Source: Symsagittifera roscoffensis
Taxonomy: Eukaryota; Xenacoelomorpha; Acoela; Convolutidae
Length of the DNA: 64,000 nt
NCBI RefSeq assembly: GCF_963678635.1
Contig: NC_087064.1
Location: 42,540,411-42,604,410, forward strand
Direction: 5' to 3'
The position numbers and the translations under genes were made by a program. The first letter of the stretch is position 1; each line of letters opens with the position of its first letter. The notes below the pieces were generated by a model. That model was not told the origin of the DNA and did no database searches. It saw only the letters and a list, made by a program, of their open reading frames with translations. Shown in pieces: positions 1 through 11,600 of the stretch.

Positions 1-40
1 GGGTCGGCATGGGGTCGAATCCCTGAGGGGGGTTCACTTG
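1..40 (-). repeat. Fragment of a hAT-like element with a pol III B-box-like core
   Basis: The first bases read GGGTCGAATCCCTGAG, which is the reverse complement of a segment of the complete MITE at 50105-50522 and resembles the core near 34130. The shared block looks like a tRNA T-arm (GGTTCGAATCC). The window start cuts it, so no terminus or target duplication can be checked. Only about 25 bases match, so this could be chance. Confidence 0.35.
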
Positions 41-1597
41 AGATCATTTTCCGCAAAAAAATAAAAGATTGAATTTGGGACTTCTTTGGCATTTATAATT
101 ATTGTTGAAATTATTAACGCTCAAGAAAATGTAAGCGGCAGCCTAAGGCAACTCAGATTGATTTTGACTTCGGTCATTATTTACTTTACGCAAGTTATAT
201 CACATAGTACTTAACATAGCTTGTGGGGTGATAAAATGATAAATAAAAAGTATTAAAGCCAATCAAATTTTTTTCATTTTATCGAATATTTCTTGAGATT
301 GTTGTAAATCAGACAAGTTATAACCGACAATAGAGCGCAACTTGAACAATTCTGGCTCTGCCCTAATATATGAGAAGACTTGTTACATATTGTGATGATT
401 TATTTTGCCGCTTAGGCGTGTTAAAAGAACGCCACATATTTATTCAATTTTTTTTTAGAATTTTTTTTTACAAGTTTTTGATTTTAATTTTAAATTCCAG
501 TCCAGGGTATTGATATATTTCACATGGTTCGCAAAAAATCTATGAAAATGTATAGTTAGTTCGAAAATGTAAAATTTTGTATAAAGAAAAAAATCACTCC
601 GAGCGATTAGTCTTTCACATTCTTCGAAAATTGGAGCCCCAGTGTTCACGGAAAGCAAATCTTGCAACATTTTTCAGCTATTTGCAAGAGTTATATATCA
701 AGGCGTAAGATTCTTGTTAAGTTTGCATTCATTTGCAGAAATTTAGCAAAAATTAGATTCCAAGTACACTAGGGAGCAACAAAGGAAAAAAAATTTCCAA
801 ATCAGTTTCATATAATTGTTATCTCAGTACCTGCTTCACGGGACCTGTACTTCTCAACATTCATGCAGGTCAAATTTATTACCTTTACGCTGAATGTGGA
901 TATTGCAAATATTTAGGGACTTTTTTTCCTCACAGCCCAAACGTCACCAGGAACGAATAAGAAAACGTCTCAGAAAAATAAGCAATATTGAAATTTGTTC
1001 CATGCCAATTTAACAGATTATCAAATGTGAACCGGACCGATCCAACTACGAGCTATTGGTTAGTTCGCAATTGCGATATACTTCAAATAACTTCGATGAT
1101 GATGTGATAACCAACAAAGTCGACGTGGCGTTTGGTTAAGACGCTTGGGCTAGCATACAGAGGAAAAAATGTGAGTTGTGTTGTCGCGTGATTAACCTAC
1201 CTTGAAGTGTTGGTGATGAACTTATTGGCAGACAAAGTCGTTTTAAAGCCTATTTTTGAATGTTTTTGATAAAAAATATTGTTTAATTTTCGGCGCGCTC
1301 TCGTCCAAAGTTAGAGTCAATCATGAAGTCGTAGGCGCTTTTTCAAAACTTTTGAGGAAGAGCAGCCAAAAACGGCCATCCTTCAATAGTAAAAAGGGGT
1401 AACTAAAAAGTACCAAAGCTTTCTTTTCAGAAAAAAACTTGGCAACCAGGATTGAAAAGAGGGAGATTCTACCACCCGTCCGCCTCTCGGCATCTGACAC
1501 TGTTTGACAGTCTAATCTTGAGGTTGGCTTAAGGCTGTGTAGAAGGCTGTGTAGAAGCGAAGAGAAGTATTTCAACAAGAATAAAGACGATGAGCTC
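41..1597 (-). other. Probable intron of DEG/ENaC gene 1
   Basis: Downstream (on the minus strand) of the donor at 1599-1598 I find no continuation of the second LDLa module nor any DEG/ENaC ectodomain or TM2 sequence before the window edge. The stretch is AT-rich with frequent stops in all minus frames. A short direct repeat (AGGCTGTGTAGA twice) occurs near 1532-1555. The rest of the gene must lie left of base 1. Confidence 0.5.
829..1139 (+). CDS. Possible last two exons of an unidentified plus-strand gene
   Basis: Two short blocks look like exons and are less AT-rich than their surroundings. Block 1 follows an acceptor-like TTATCTCAG near 828 and reads PASRDLYFSTFMQ up to a CAG/GTCAAA boundary near 875. 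Block 2 follows TTTAACAG at 1016 and reads IIKCEPDRSNYELLVSS onwards, about 40 codons, to TAA at 1137-1139. The two join in phase 0. I recognise no family. The GTCAAA donor is weak and I saw no AATAAA nearby. The blocks would lie inside the long first intron of the minus-strand channel gene, so one of the two readings may be wrong. Confidence 0.35.
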
Positions 1598-1599
1598 AC

Positions 1600-2327
1600 C
1601 TAAGATGCGGACTGATACAGGCTCCGTTCTGACAAGCGTAGTCGGTTGGCTCGCAGTTCTTAGACCCACAATATTTGGGATCTTCATCAGCGGCATCAGA
1701 ACAATCGTTATAATTATCACACACGTAATAATCAGGTATACATCTGTCGTCGTCCGCCAGACACTTGAATCCATTCTGCGGGGGGTCACCGAATGGACAC
1801 CGTGGAACCGGGTCGCTCATCCCTGGTGGTGTAGCAGCAGGGGTCGGGACGGTAGAGTTTCTGGCTTTATTACTTCTTGATATTGAGTTTGAAATTAATG
1901 TTTCAGCTGCGCGACTTTCAACTAATTCATCATAAATATCTTTCAAACCAATTGAGTTGAAATCCTCAAAGGTAACCATCTTCATCAAATCCGAGTCGTT
2001 TCTGTGGTAATTTCTCAGCAGGGATTCCTTGATTTTGTTGGAGTTGCACATGGTGACAGTGGGGAAGTCCAGTTGGTCTCTGTGGGTGATCTGCAAGTTC
2101 ACAGTCACTGGGTAAGTGTACACGTCTATCATCATGTCTGTGATCTGATAGAGGAATGCCAGTGAACACACAACTACCGCAACTAGCCAGAAGATCTTCC
2201 GATGGAAGTTGGTGTACGAGATGACCTTTGGAATCCCATGTGCGGTGCATTGGAGGAGCCATGAGTGCAAAATCCAGAGAAAACTCATTTTCTCCATGGA
2301 GTCTTCGTCCATCATCGCAAACTCCAT
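1600..2327 (-). CDS. DEG/ENaC cation channel with LDLa module, 5' coding exon (gene 1, partial)
   Basis: This is the N-terminal part (243 residues) of a degenerin/epithelial sodium channel-family subunit, a trimeric amiloride-type cation channel of the plasma membrane. The cytosolic N-terminus carries the gating HG motif (TAHGIPKV, residues 28-35). TM1 follows at about 46-66, then the post-TM1 signature FPTVTMCN (88-95) at the start of the ectodomain. N-glycosylation sequons (NDS, NST) occur in the linker. A full six-cysteine LDLa module spans 177-220 and a second begins at 225 (NCEPTDYACQNGAC), cut by a consensus donor AG/GTGAGC at 1600/1599. The start is the first ATG after an in-frame TGA. 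An acceptor-like ATTAG just upstream could mark a 5'-UTR intron or trans-splice site. The palm, thumb and TM2 exons are outside the window. Gene 2 at 38.6-50.1 kb is its tandem paralogue. Confidence 0.88.
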
Positions 2328-2340
2328 TGCCTCGCAGCCT

Positions 2341-3860
2341 TCTAATCATAAATAACAAATTTGCATAGAACTTGATAATAATGAACAGAAAACTATCAAA
2401 CCTTGCACCATTACTGTTCCAAGAAACTCAAATATCATAAAGTATGCTTTTTAAGAGAGTTCCATGTCCCTAAATGTGTCAAAAAACGCTCATGATTAAT
2501 GAAAAATTGCAAAACGTACATAAGTCGATATGTTATTGATTTTTACGTTTCTCCAGGTGATTTTTGTTTCAATACGAGGCCAAACTGTGCATTTTGTGGA
2601 CTATAAGCGGATTCTGCAACAGGTCAAAATAGATACTGCATTTTTTCTTTGATCTTTCTTATTGTTTTAGATTCCACGGACTAATAGCTGCAACACTATA
2701 TTGCTCAAAATCGCTTCAAAAACAGACAACCTTGTTGAATCCGCAACAAAGTTGGTGATATCTGCAACAAAATTTTCGGAATCCTCGGAATCCGGAACAG
2801 TTGGTGAAATCCATAAGCAAATAATAATATATGTGTTTAGTAAACTTGAGTTGTCGTGGAACCCGCTTGCACATGCGGAATTCGAAACAACTAGCTATAT
2901 TCGCTTGTTTTCGAATTCGCAACAAAACTAATGTGCCGACAAATTTTGCGTTACAGGTATCTGTACGCGGAATCCACGAAAAGTTTGTAAACGGATTTCA
3001 CTTACAATTTGGAACATCTTTAAAAACTAATCTCTGAAATCCAGGAACATACAGACACAAAATTGTGCGCCTATCCAGTGCACAGTTTGACCTCGTAATG
3101 TTGAATATTATAATATATGAAAAATAGTCTGTCTTTATATGTAGACAGCTGAGTGACTGCAACTGACATGTTGTTGGTTCCAGTTTTGATTTGATGGTCA
3201 AAAAATTGGATTACACAGAAAAAAATATACAGGACAGCGAATGTTTCATATTTATTTAAGCTACGAAGTTTGATATTCTTAACTATTTTTCTTTGTGGTG
3301 TAACAAATTGCCAACTCTATAAGCAAGTAGTACAACTGCGAAGCATATGTTGAGTTGTATATGCCTCGTAACGAATCTCACCCCTTTGCAAAGGTAACCA
3401 AATATTCAAGAAAATTAACATGTAATTAATTACTTTGTTCTAAGACCATCGAATATAAAAAATTTTGAGCTTTGTATTTGATCATCTAAAAATTCGGTAT
3501 GTTTTGAGCGTGTGGAGGCAAAGAAAGATATGTTTCCACCATAATGAACCAAAAAAAAAACTGCTCGACTGCGCTCGAGCCAAGCAAGATAAGTTTTGAC
3601 TGTGCTCGTCGAATTTCGATTATTTTTCGGCTTTTAAACAGCATGAGTTATCCAAACTATTCCTTATATTTTCCGGGTAGCTTCTAATGATGCTTTTTTT
3701 TATCAAAGGAAAACTATTAGACTTAATTGCAGTTTGAATGCTTTGCAGGGATGAAACATTGTTGAGCTTTTTCCCATCTTCTGGAAAACTGGTTTGCAGT
3801 TTGAGGCAAAAAGGTTAAAATCATTTTGGTATTTGAAAGAAATTTTTACTTTTTTGACCC
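2341..3860. other. Non-coding region upstream of gene 1
   Basis: This is AT-rich DNA without convincing reading frames. It should hold the promoter and 5' UTR of gene 1, but I cannot place a TATA box or initiator with confidence. The part at 2575-3020 holds degenerate repeats (listed separately). Confidence 0.5.
2575..3020. repeat. Degenerate GAATCCG/CAACA short repeats
   Basis: Variants of GAATCCGCAACAAA recur irregularly (for example near 2739, 2761, 2788, 2875, 2912 and 2965), together with their GAATTCG-type derivatives. They read like an eroded short-period satellite. The open frames across this stretch exist on both strands and are explained by the repeats. Confidence 0.4.
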
Positions 3861-4077
3861 TGCTCAACTGTTCTCGGGGTATATGTTTCCACCGTGCTCG
3901 AGCTTTTGTTTCGAATTTGTGCTAGACCTAAAATTCTCAACCCGAGTCAAAACATAAAGTGAGCACCTCGATTGGGGTTCGTTTTGACAGAAGAAGCAAG
4001 AGCGGATCTAACAATACGTCAACAATACACTGACAGCCTTAGCATGGTGATAAGGTTATACAAATGATTTGATCCCC

Positions 4078-4849
4078 TGCCATAGCAAAAATAGTGTGTA
4101 AGGACAAGCTCTCACTTGACTTTTAGCGTCAGGTCTACCACAGCCTAACAAATTTTGGCTGCAATACCAGGTGAAAATTCTAGAAAACGAAAAAACAACT
4201 TTGAGTAGCAAAAAAGAGCTTTTCCCTACAAATACACTCACTCTGAAATCTGAGGATTTTAAAAAAAAACATGGACTCTGCTTATGCAGACAGGTTATAG
4301 ATCCTCTGCATGCTTAGTGATTTTTGTTTTATGCTTTTTCCTTGTTTAGTTTTATGCTTGGCGTGGAAGGTAAGAAAACAAATTCAAACTTCAATATTTT
4401 TATAAATTAAAAGATATTTTTAGGAATGAAACGCTATTAATAAAATTAAATTTTGATAAAATTGAAAAATGATTGTTTGCTAATTTTTGTGAAGAAACTG
4501 AAAACTAATTTAACTAGTCAATGACAGTTTCTTGTATTACAGAAAAATAAAACTGAAAAGTTTCAAAAGATGTAGTAACCTGGAGAAAAGCTTAGATCAA
4601 ACATCTAAAATATCATAAAACACCCTTTAGTAATCAAGAAACTCATTAAAAAAAATCAAAAATGAAATGAAAGCCGTTGCACATTTTGTTTATTGTTGAA
4701 CTTGAGAAACATTTTTTTTGATAAAAAACGAACTGCTGCATCTGAACCTTTGTAAAAGGTCAATAATTTAATCAAACTTTTGTGTTACAAAAACAACAAA
4801 TTGGACCAAAGCATGGCATTCCGAAACAAAAAAAAGATTTAGCAAAATT
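4078..4849 (+). repeat. Truncated array unit with a ~650-base internal deletion
   Basis: The TGCCATAGCAAA landmark recurs after only 772 bases (4078 then 4850). The unit runs normally to the A-run and GATTT of the segment before the TTTATTTATTTA tract, then jumps directly to the next GCCATAGC. The part with the TATA box and the next GAGCACC landmark is missing. Confidence 0.8.
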
Positions 4850-5009
4850 GCCATAGCAAAATTAGTGTGTAGGGACAAGCTCTCACGTGACTTTTAGCAT
4901 CAGGTCCACAACAGCCTAACAAATTTTGGCTGCAAAAACAGATAAAAGTTCTAGAAAAAAGACAACTTTGAATAGCAAAAAAGAGCATTTCTCTACAAAT
5001 ATACTGAGT

Positions 5010-5030
5010 CTGAAATTTCCTTGTTTAGTT
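5010..5030 (+). repeat. ~80-base deletion in an array unit
   Basis: After GAGTCTGAAAT the sequence jumps to TTCCTTGTTTAG. The segment with TGCAGACAGGTTATAGATCC, present in every other unit, is absent here. Confidence 0.7.
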
Positions 5031-5686
5031 TTATGCTTGGCGTGGCAAGTAAGAAATTAAATCCAAACTTCAATATTTTTTTTGAATTAAAAGATATTTT
5101 AAGGAATGAAACGCCATTAACAAAATTTAATTTTGATAAATTGGAAAAATGATTGTTTGCTAATTTTTGTGAAGAAACTGAAAACTAATTTAACTGGTCA
5201 ATGACAGTTTCTTGTATTACAGAAAAATAAAACTGAAAAGTTTCGAAAGATGTAGTAACCTGGAGAAAAGCTTGGATCAAACATCTACAATATCGTAAAA
5301 CATTCTTTAGTTATCAAGAAATTCAGTAAAAAAACTCCAAAATGAAATGAAAGCCGTTGCACATTTTGTTTATTGTTGAACTTAAGAAACACTTTTTTTG
5401 ATAAAAAACGAACTACCGCAACTAAATTTTTGTAAACGGTCAATATTTTAATCAAATTTTTGTGTGACAAAAACAACAAATTGGACCAAAGCATGGCATT
5501 CCGATACAAAAAAAAAGATTTATTTATTTATTTATTTATCGGAATTGGTCCTAAATTATCGGAAAATATATGTTTTTCAGTCGTATCAGTCCCTAAAATT
5601 TTTAATTTAAACAAAATATAAACAATAAACAAAGCCGAGTTAGAAAAATTCATAGTCGAAACCTGAAGAAAATTTTTAAGTCCATT

Positions 5687-5696
5687 TATATAAAAG
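5687..5696 (+). promoter_or_regulatory. TATA-box-like element conserved across array units
   Basis: TATATAAAAG, followed by AGCTACAG, occurs here and at about 7111, 8537, 9964, 11393, 12820, 14314, 15739, 17167 and 18571, unchanged in all ten units although nearby homopolymers vary. It matches a metazoan TATA box. Whether it drives transcription is not shown by sequence, and recent copying alone could explain the conservation. Confidence 0.35.
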
Positions 5697-8600
5697 AGCT
5701 ACAGAAGTTTAAATCCAATGTGTACAACTATAATTGAAAAATCTGAAAAGGTTTCTTTTTGCTAGATTAAATTTTCACAATCAAGTTGCATCTATATTAA
5801 AACTTCAAAATTATTGCGTTTCTATCTTGCTTTATTCATCGCTTCAAATTAGACCTAAAAATTTTGGAATTAAACTTTTCTTACACTGAGGTTTTTGTTC
5901 ATTTTTTTTTGAACAAACTTCGATTGGGAAATTTTTAACATTTGATATCTCTCGATACCTGTTTTTTTTTGATACATGGTTTTGCTTTTGCTCGGGGTAT
6001 ATGTTTCTACTGTGATCGAGCTTTTTTTTGAATTTGTGCTTGACCTAAAATTCTCAACCCAAGACAAAACATAAAGTGAGCACCTCGATTGGGGTTTGTT
6101 TTGACAGAAGAAGCAAGCTCGGACTAACAATACGTCAAGACACTGTACACTGACAGTCTTAGCATGGTGGTAAGGTTATATTAATGATTTGATCCCCTGC
6201 CATAGCAAAATTAGTGTGTAAGGACAAGCTCTCACGTGACTTTTAGCATCAGGTCCACCACAGTCTAACAAACTTTGGCTGCAATACCAGGTGAAGAAAA
6301 AAAGACGACTTTGAGTAGCAAAAAAAGAGCATTTCTCTACATATATATACTGAGTCTGAAATCTGAGGTAACGAAAACACGGGTTCTGCTTATGCAGACA
6401 GGTTATAGATCCTCTGTATGCTTAGTAATTTTTGTTTTATGCTTTTTCCTTGTTTAGTTTTATGCCTGGCGTGGTGGTAAGAAATTAAATCCAAACTTCA
6501 ATATTTTTTTGAATTAAAAGATATTTTAAGGAATGAAACGCTATTAACAAAATTTAATTTTGATAAAATGGAAAAATGATTGTTTGCTAATTTTTGTGAA
6601 GAAACTGAAAACTAATTTAACAGGTCAATGACAGTTTCTTGTATTACAGAAAATTAAAACAGAAAAGTTTTGAAAGATGTAGTAACCTGGAGAAAAGTTT
6701 TTATCAAACATCTAAAATATCGTGAAACAATCTTTTGTAATCAAGAAACTCAGTAAAAAAACTCCAAAATGAAATGAAAGCCGTTGCACATTTTGTTTAT
6801 TGTTGAACTTAAGCAACACTTTTTTTTTGATAAAAAACGAACTGCTGCATCTGAACCTTTGTGAACGGTCAAAAATTTAATCAAATTTTTTGTGGCAAAA
6901 ACAACAAATTGGACCAAAGCATGGCATTCCGATACAAAAAAAAAGATTTATTTTTTTATTTATTGGAATTGGTCCTAAATTATTGGAAAATTTATGTTTT
7001 TCAGTCGTATCAGTCCCTAAAGTTTTTAATTTAATCAAAATATAATCAATAAACAAAGCCGAGTTAGAAAAATTCATAGTCGAAACCTGAAGCAATTTTT
7101 TTAGTCCATTTATATAAAAGAGCTACAGAGTTTTTAAATCCAATGTGTACAACTATTATTGAAAAATCTAAAAAAATTTCTTTTTGCTAGATTAAATTTT
7201 TACAATCAAGTTGCATCTATATTAAAACTTCAAAATTATTGCGTTTCTATCTTGCTTTATTCATCGCTTCAAATTAGACCTAAAATTTTTGGAATTAAAC
7301 TTTTGTAACACTGAGGTTTTTGTTCTTTTTTTTGAACAAACTTCGACTGGGAAGTTTCAACATTTGATATCTCTCGATACCTGTTTTTTTGATACATGGT
7401 TTTGCTTTTGCTCGGGGTATATGTTTCTACTGTGATCGAGCTTTTTTTTTGAATTTGTGCTTGACCTAAAACTCTCAACCCAAGACAAAACATAAAGTGA
7501 GCACCTCGATTGGGGGTTGTTTTGACAGAAGAAGCAAGAGTGGACTAACAATACGTCAAGACACTGTACACTGACAGTCTTAGCATGGTGGTAAAGTTAC
7601 ACTAATGATTTGATCCCCTGCCATAGCTAAATTAGTGTGTAGGGACAAGCTCTCACTTGACTTTTAGTATCAGGTCCACCACAGCCTAACAAATTTTGGT
7701 TGCAATACCAGGTGAAAATTCTAGAAAAAAAAGACGACTTCGAGTAGCAAAAAAGAGCATTTCTCTAAATATATACTGAGTCTGAAATCTGAGGTAACAA
7801 CAACACGGGTTCTGCTTATGCAGACAGGTTATAGATCCTCTGTATGCTTAGTAAGTTTTGTTTTATGCTTTTTCCTTGTTTTGTTTTATGCTTGGCGTGG
7901 GAGGTCAGAAATTAAATCCAAAATTCAAATTTTTTTTGAATTAAAAGATATTTTAAGAAATGAAACGCTATTAACAAAATTTCATTTTGTTGAAATGGAA
8001 AAATGATTGTTTGCTAATTTTTGTGAAGCAACTGAAAACTAATTTAACTGGTCAATGACAGTTTCTTGTATTTCAGAAAAATAAAACTGAAAAGTTTCGA
8101 AAGATGTAGTAACCTGGAGAAAAGCATAGATTAAACATCTAAAATATCGTAAAACATTCTTTAGTAATCAAGAAACTCAGTCAAAAAACTCCAATAAGAA
8201 ATGAAAGCCGTTGCACATTTTGTCTATTGTTGAACTTAAGAAACATTTTTTTTTGATAAAAAACGAACTGCTGCATCTGAACCTTTGTAAACGGTCAATA
8301 TTTTAATCAAATTACTGTGTGACAAAACAACAAATTGGACCAAAGCATGGCCTTCCGATACAAAAAAAAAGATTTATTTATTTATTTATTAGAATTGGTC
8401 CTAAATTATTGGAAAATATATGTTTTTCAGTCGTATCAGTCCCTAAAATTTTTAATTTAATCAAAATATAAACAATAAACAAAGCCGAGTTAGAAAAATT
8501 TATAGTCGAAACCTGAAGAAAATTTTTTAGTCCATTTATATAAAAGAGCTACAGAAGTTTAAATCCAATTTGTACAACTATAATTGAAAAATCTAAAAAG

Positions 8601-11600
8601 GTTTCTTTTTGCTAGATTAAATTTTCACAATCAAGTTGCATCTATATTAAAACTTCAAAATTAATGCGTTTCTATCTTGCTTTATTCATCGCTTTAAAAT
8701 AGACCTAAAAATTTTGGAATGAAATTTTTCTAACACTGAGGTTTTTGTTCATTTTTTTTAAAACAAAATTCGACTGTGAAGTTTTTAACATTTGATATCT
8801 CTCGATACCTGTTTTGTTTTGATACATGGCTTTGCTTTTGCTCGGGGTTTTTACTGCGATCGAGCTTTTTTTTGAATTTGTGCTTGACCTAAATTTCTCA
8901 ACCCAAGACAAAACATAAAGTGAGCACCTCGATTGGGGTTTGTTTTGACAGAAGAAGCAAGAGTGGACTAACAAAACGTCAAGACACTGTACACTGACAG
9001 TCTTAGCATGGTGGTAAAGTTACACTAATGATTTGATCCCCTGCCATAGCTAAATTAGTGTGTAGGGACAAGCTCTCACGTGACTTTTAGTATCAGGTCC
9101 ACCACAGCCTAACAAACTTTGGTTGCAATACCAGGTGAAAATTCTAGAAAAAAAGACGACTTTGAGTAGCAAAAAAGAGCATTTCTCTTAATATATACTG
9201 AGTCTGAAATCTGAGGTAACAACAACACGGGTTCTGCTTATGCAGACAGGTTATAGATCCTCTGTATGCTTAGTAACTTTTGTTTTATGCTTTTTCCTTG
9301 TTTAGTTTTATGCTTGGCGTGGCAAGTAAGAAATTAAATCCAAACTTCAATATTTTTTTTGAATTAAAAGATATTTTAAGGAATGAAACGCCATTAACAA
9401 AATTTAATTTTGATAAATTGGAAAAATGATTGTTTGCTAATTTTTGTGAAGAAACTGAAAACTAATTTAACTGGTCAATGATAGTTTCTGGTATTACAGA
9501 AAAACAAAACTGAAAAGTTTCGAAAGATGTAGTAACCTGGAGAAAAGCTTAGATCAAACATCTAAAATATCGTAGCACATTTGTTAGTAATCAAGAAATT
9601 CAGTAAAAAAACTCCAAAATGAAATGAAAGCCGTTGCACATTTTGTTTATTGTTGAACTTAAGAAACACTTTTTTTGATAAAAAACGAACTACCGCAACT
9701 AAACTTTTGTAAACGGTCAATATTTTAATCAAATTTTTGTGTGACAAAAACAACAAATTGGACCAAAGCATGGCATTCCGATACAAAAAAAAAGATTTAT
9801 TTATTTATTTATTTATCGGAATTGGTCCTAAATTATCGGAAAATATATGTTTTTCAGTCGTATCAGTCCCTAAAATTTTTAATTTAAACAAAATATAAAC
9901 AATAAACAAAGCCGAGTTAGAAAAATTCATAGTCGAAACCTGAAGAAAATTTTTAAGTCCATTTATATAAAAGAGCTACAGAAGTTTAAATCCAATTTGT
10001 ACAACTATAATTGAAAAATCTAAAAAGGTTTCTTTTTGCTTGATTAAATTTTCACAATCAAGTTGCATCTATATTAAAACTTCAAAATTAATGCGTTTCT
10101 ATCTTGCTTTATTCATCGCTTTAAAATAGACCTAAAAATTTTGAAATGAAACTTTTCTAACACTGAGGTTTTTGTTCATTTTTTTAAAAACAAAACTCGA
10201 CTGTGAAAATTTTAACATTTGATATCTCTCGATACCTGTTTTGTTTTGATACATGGCTTTGCTTTTGCTCGGGGTATATGTTTTTACTGAGATCGAGCTT
10301 TTTTTTGAATTTGTGCTTGACCTAAATTTCTCAACCCAAGACAAAACATAAAGTGAGCACCTCGATTGGGGGTTGTTTTGACAGAAGAAGCAAGAGTGGA
10401 CTAACATTACGTCAAGACACTGTACACTGACAGTCTTAGCATGGTGGTAAAGTTATACTAATGATTTGATCCCCTGCCATAGCAAAATTAGTGTGTAGGG
10501 ACAAGCTCTCACGTGACTTTTAGCATCAGGTCCACCACAGCCTAACAAACTTTGGCTGCAAAACCAGATAAAATTTCTAGAAAAAAGACGACTTTGAGTA
10601 GCAAAAAAGAGCATTTCTCTACATATATACTGAGTCTGAAATCTGAGGAAACAAAAACACGGATTCTGCTTATGCAGACAGGTTATAGATCCTCTGTATG
10701 CTTAGTAATTTTTGTTTTATGCTTTTTCCTTGTTTAGTTTTATGCTTGGCGTGGGAGATAAGAAACTAAATCCAAACTTCAATATTTTTTTTTTGAATTA
10801 AAAGATATTTTAAGGAATGAAACGCCATTAACAAAATTTAATTTTGATAAATTGGAAAAATGATTGTTTGCTAATTTTTGTGAAGAAACTGAAAACTAAT
10901 TTAACTGGTCAATGATAGTTTCTGGTATTACAGAAAAACAAAACTGAAAAGTTTCGAAAGATGTAGTAACCTGGAGAAAAGCTTAGATCAAACATCTAAA
11001 ATATCGTAGCACATTTGTTAGTAATCAAGAAATTCAGTAAAAAAACTCCAAAATGAAATGAAAGCCGTTGCACATTTTGTTTATTGTTGAACTTAAGAAA
11101 CATTTTTTTTGATACAAAACGAACTGCTGCATCTGAACTTTTGTAAACAGTCAATATTTTAATCAAATTTTTGTGTGACAAAAACAGCAAATTGGACCAA
11201 AGCATGGCATTCCGATACAAAAAAAAGATTTATTTACTTATTTATTGGAATTGGTCCTAAATTATTGGAAATAAATGTTTTTCAGTCGTATCAGTCCCTA
11301 AATTTTTTAATTTAATCAAAATATAAACAATAAACAAAGCCGAGTTAGAAAAATTCATAGTCGAAACCTAAAAAAAAAATTTTTGTTTCATTTATATAAA
11401 AGAGCTACAGAATTGTAAATACCACGTGTACAACTATAATTGAAAAATCTAAAAAGGTTTCTTTTTGCTAGATTAAATTTTCACAATCAAGTTGCATCTA
11501 AATTAAAACTTCAAAATTATTGCGTTTCTATCTTGCTTTATTCATCGCTTCAAATTAGACCTAAATATTTTGGAATTAAACTTTTCTAACACTGAGGTTT

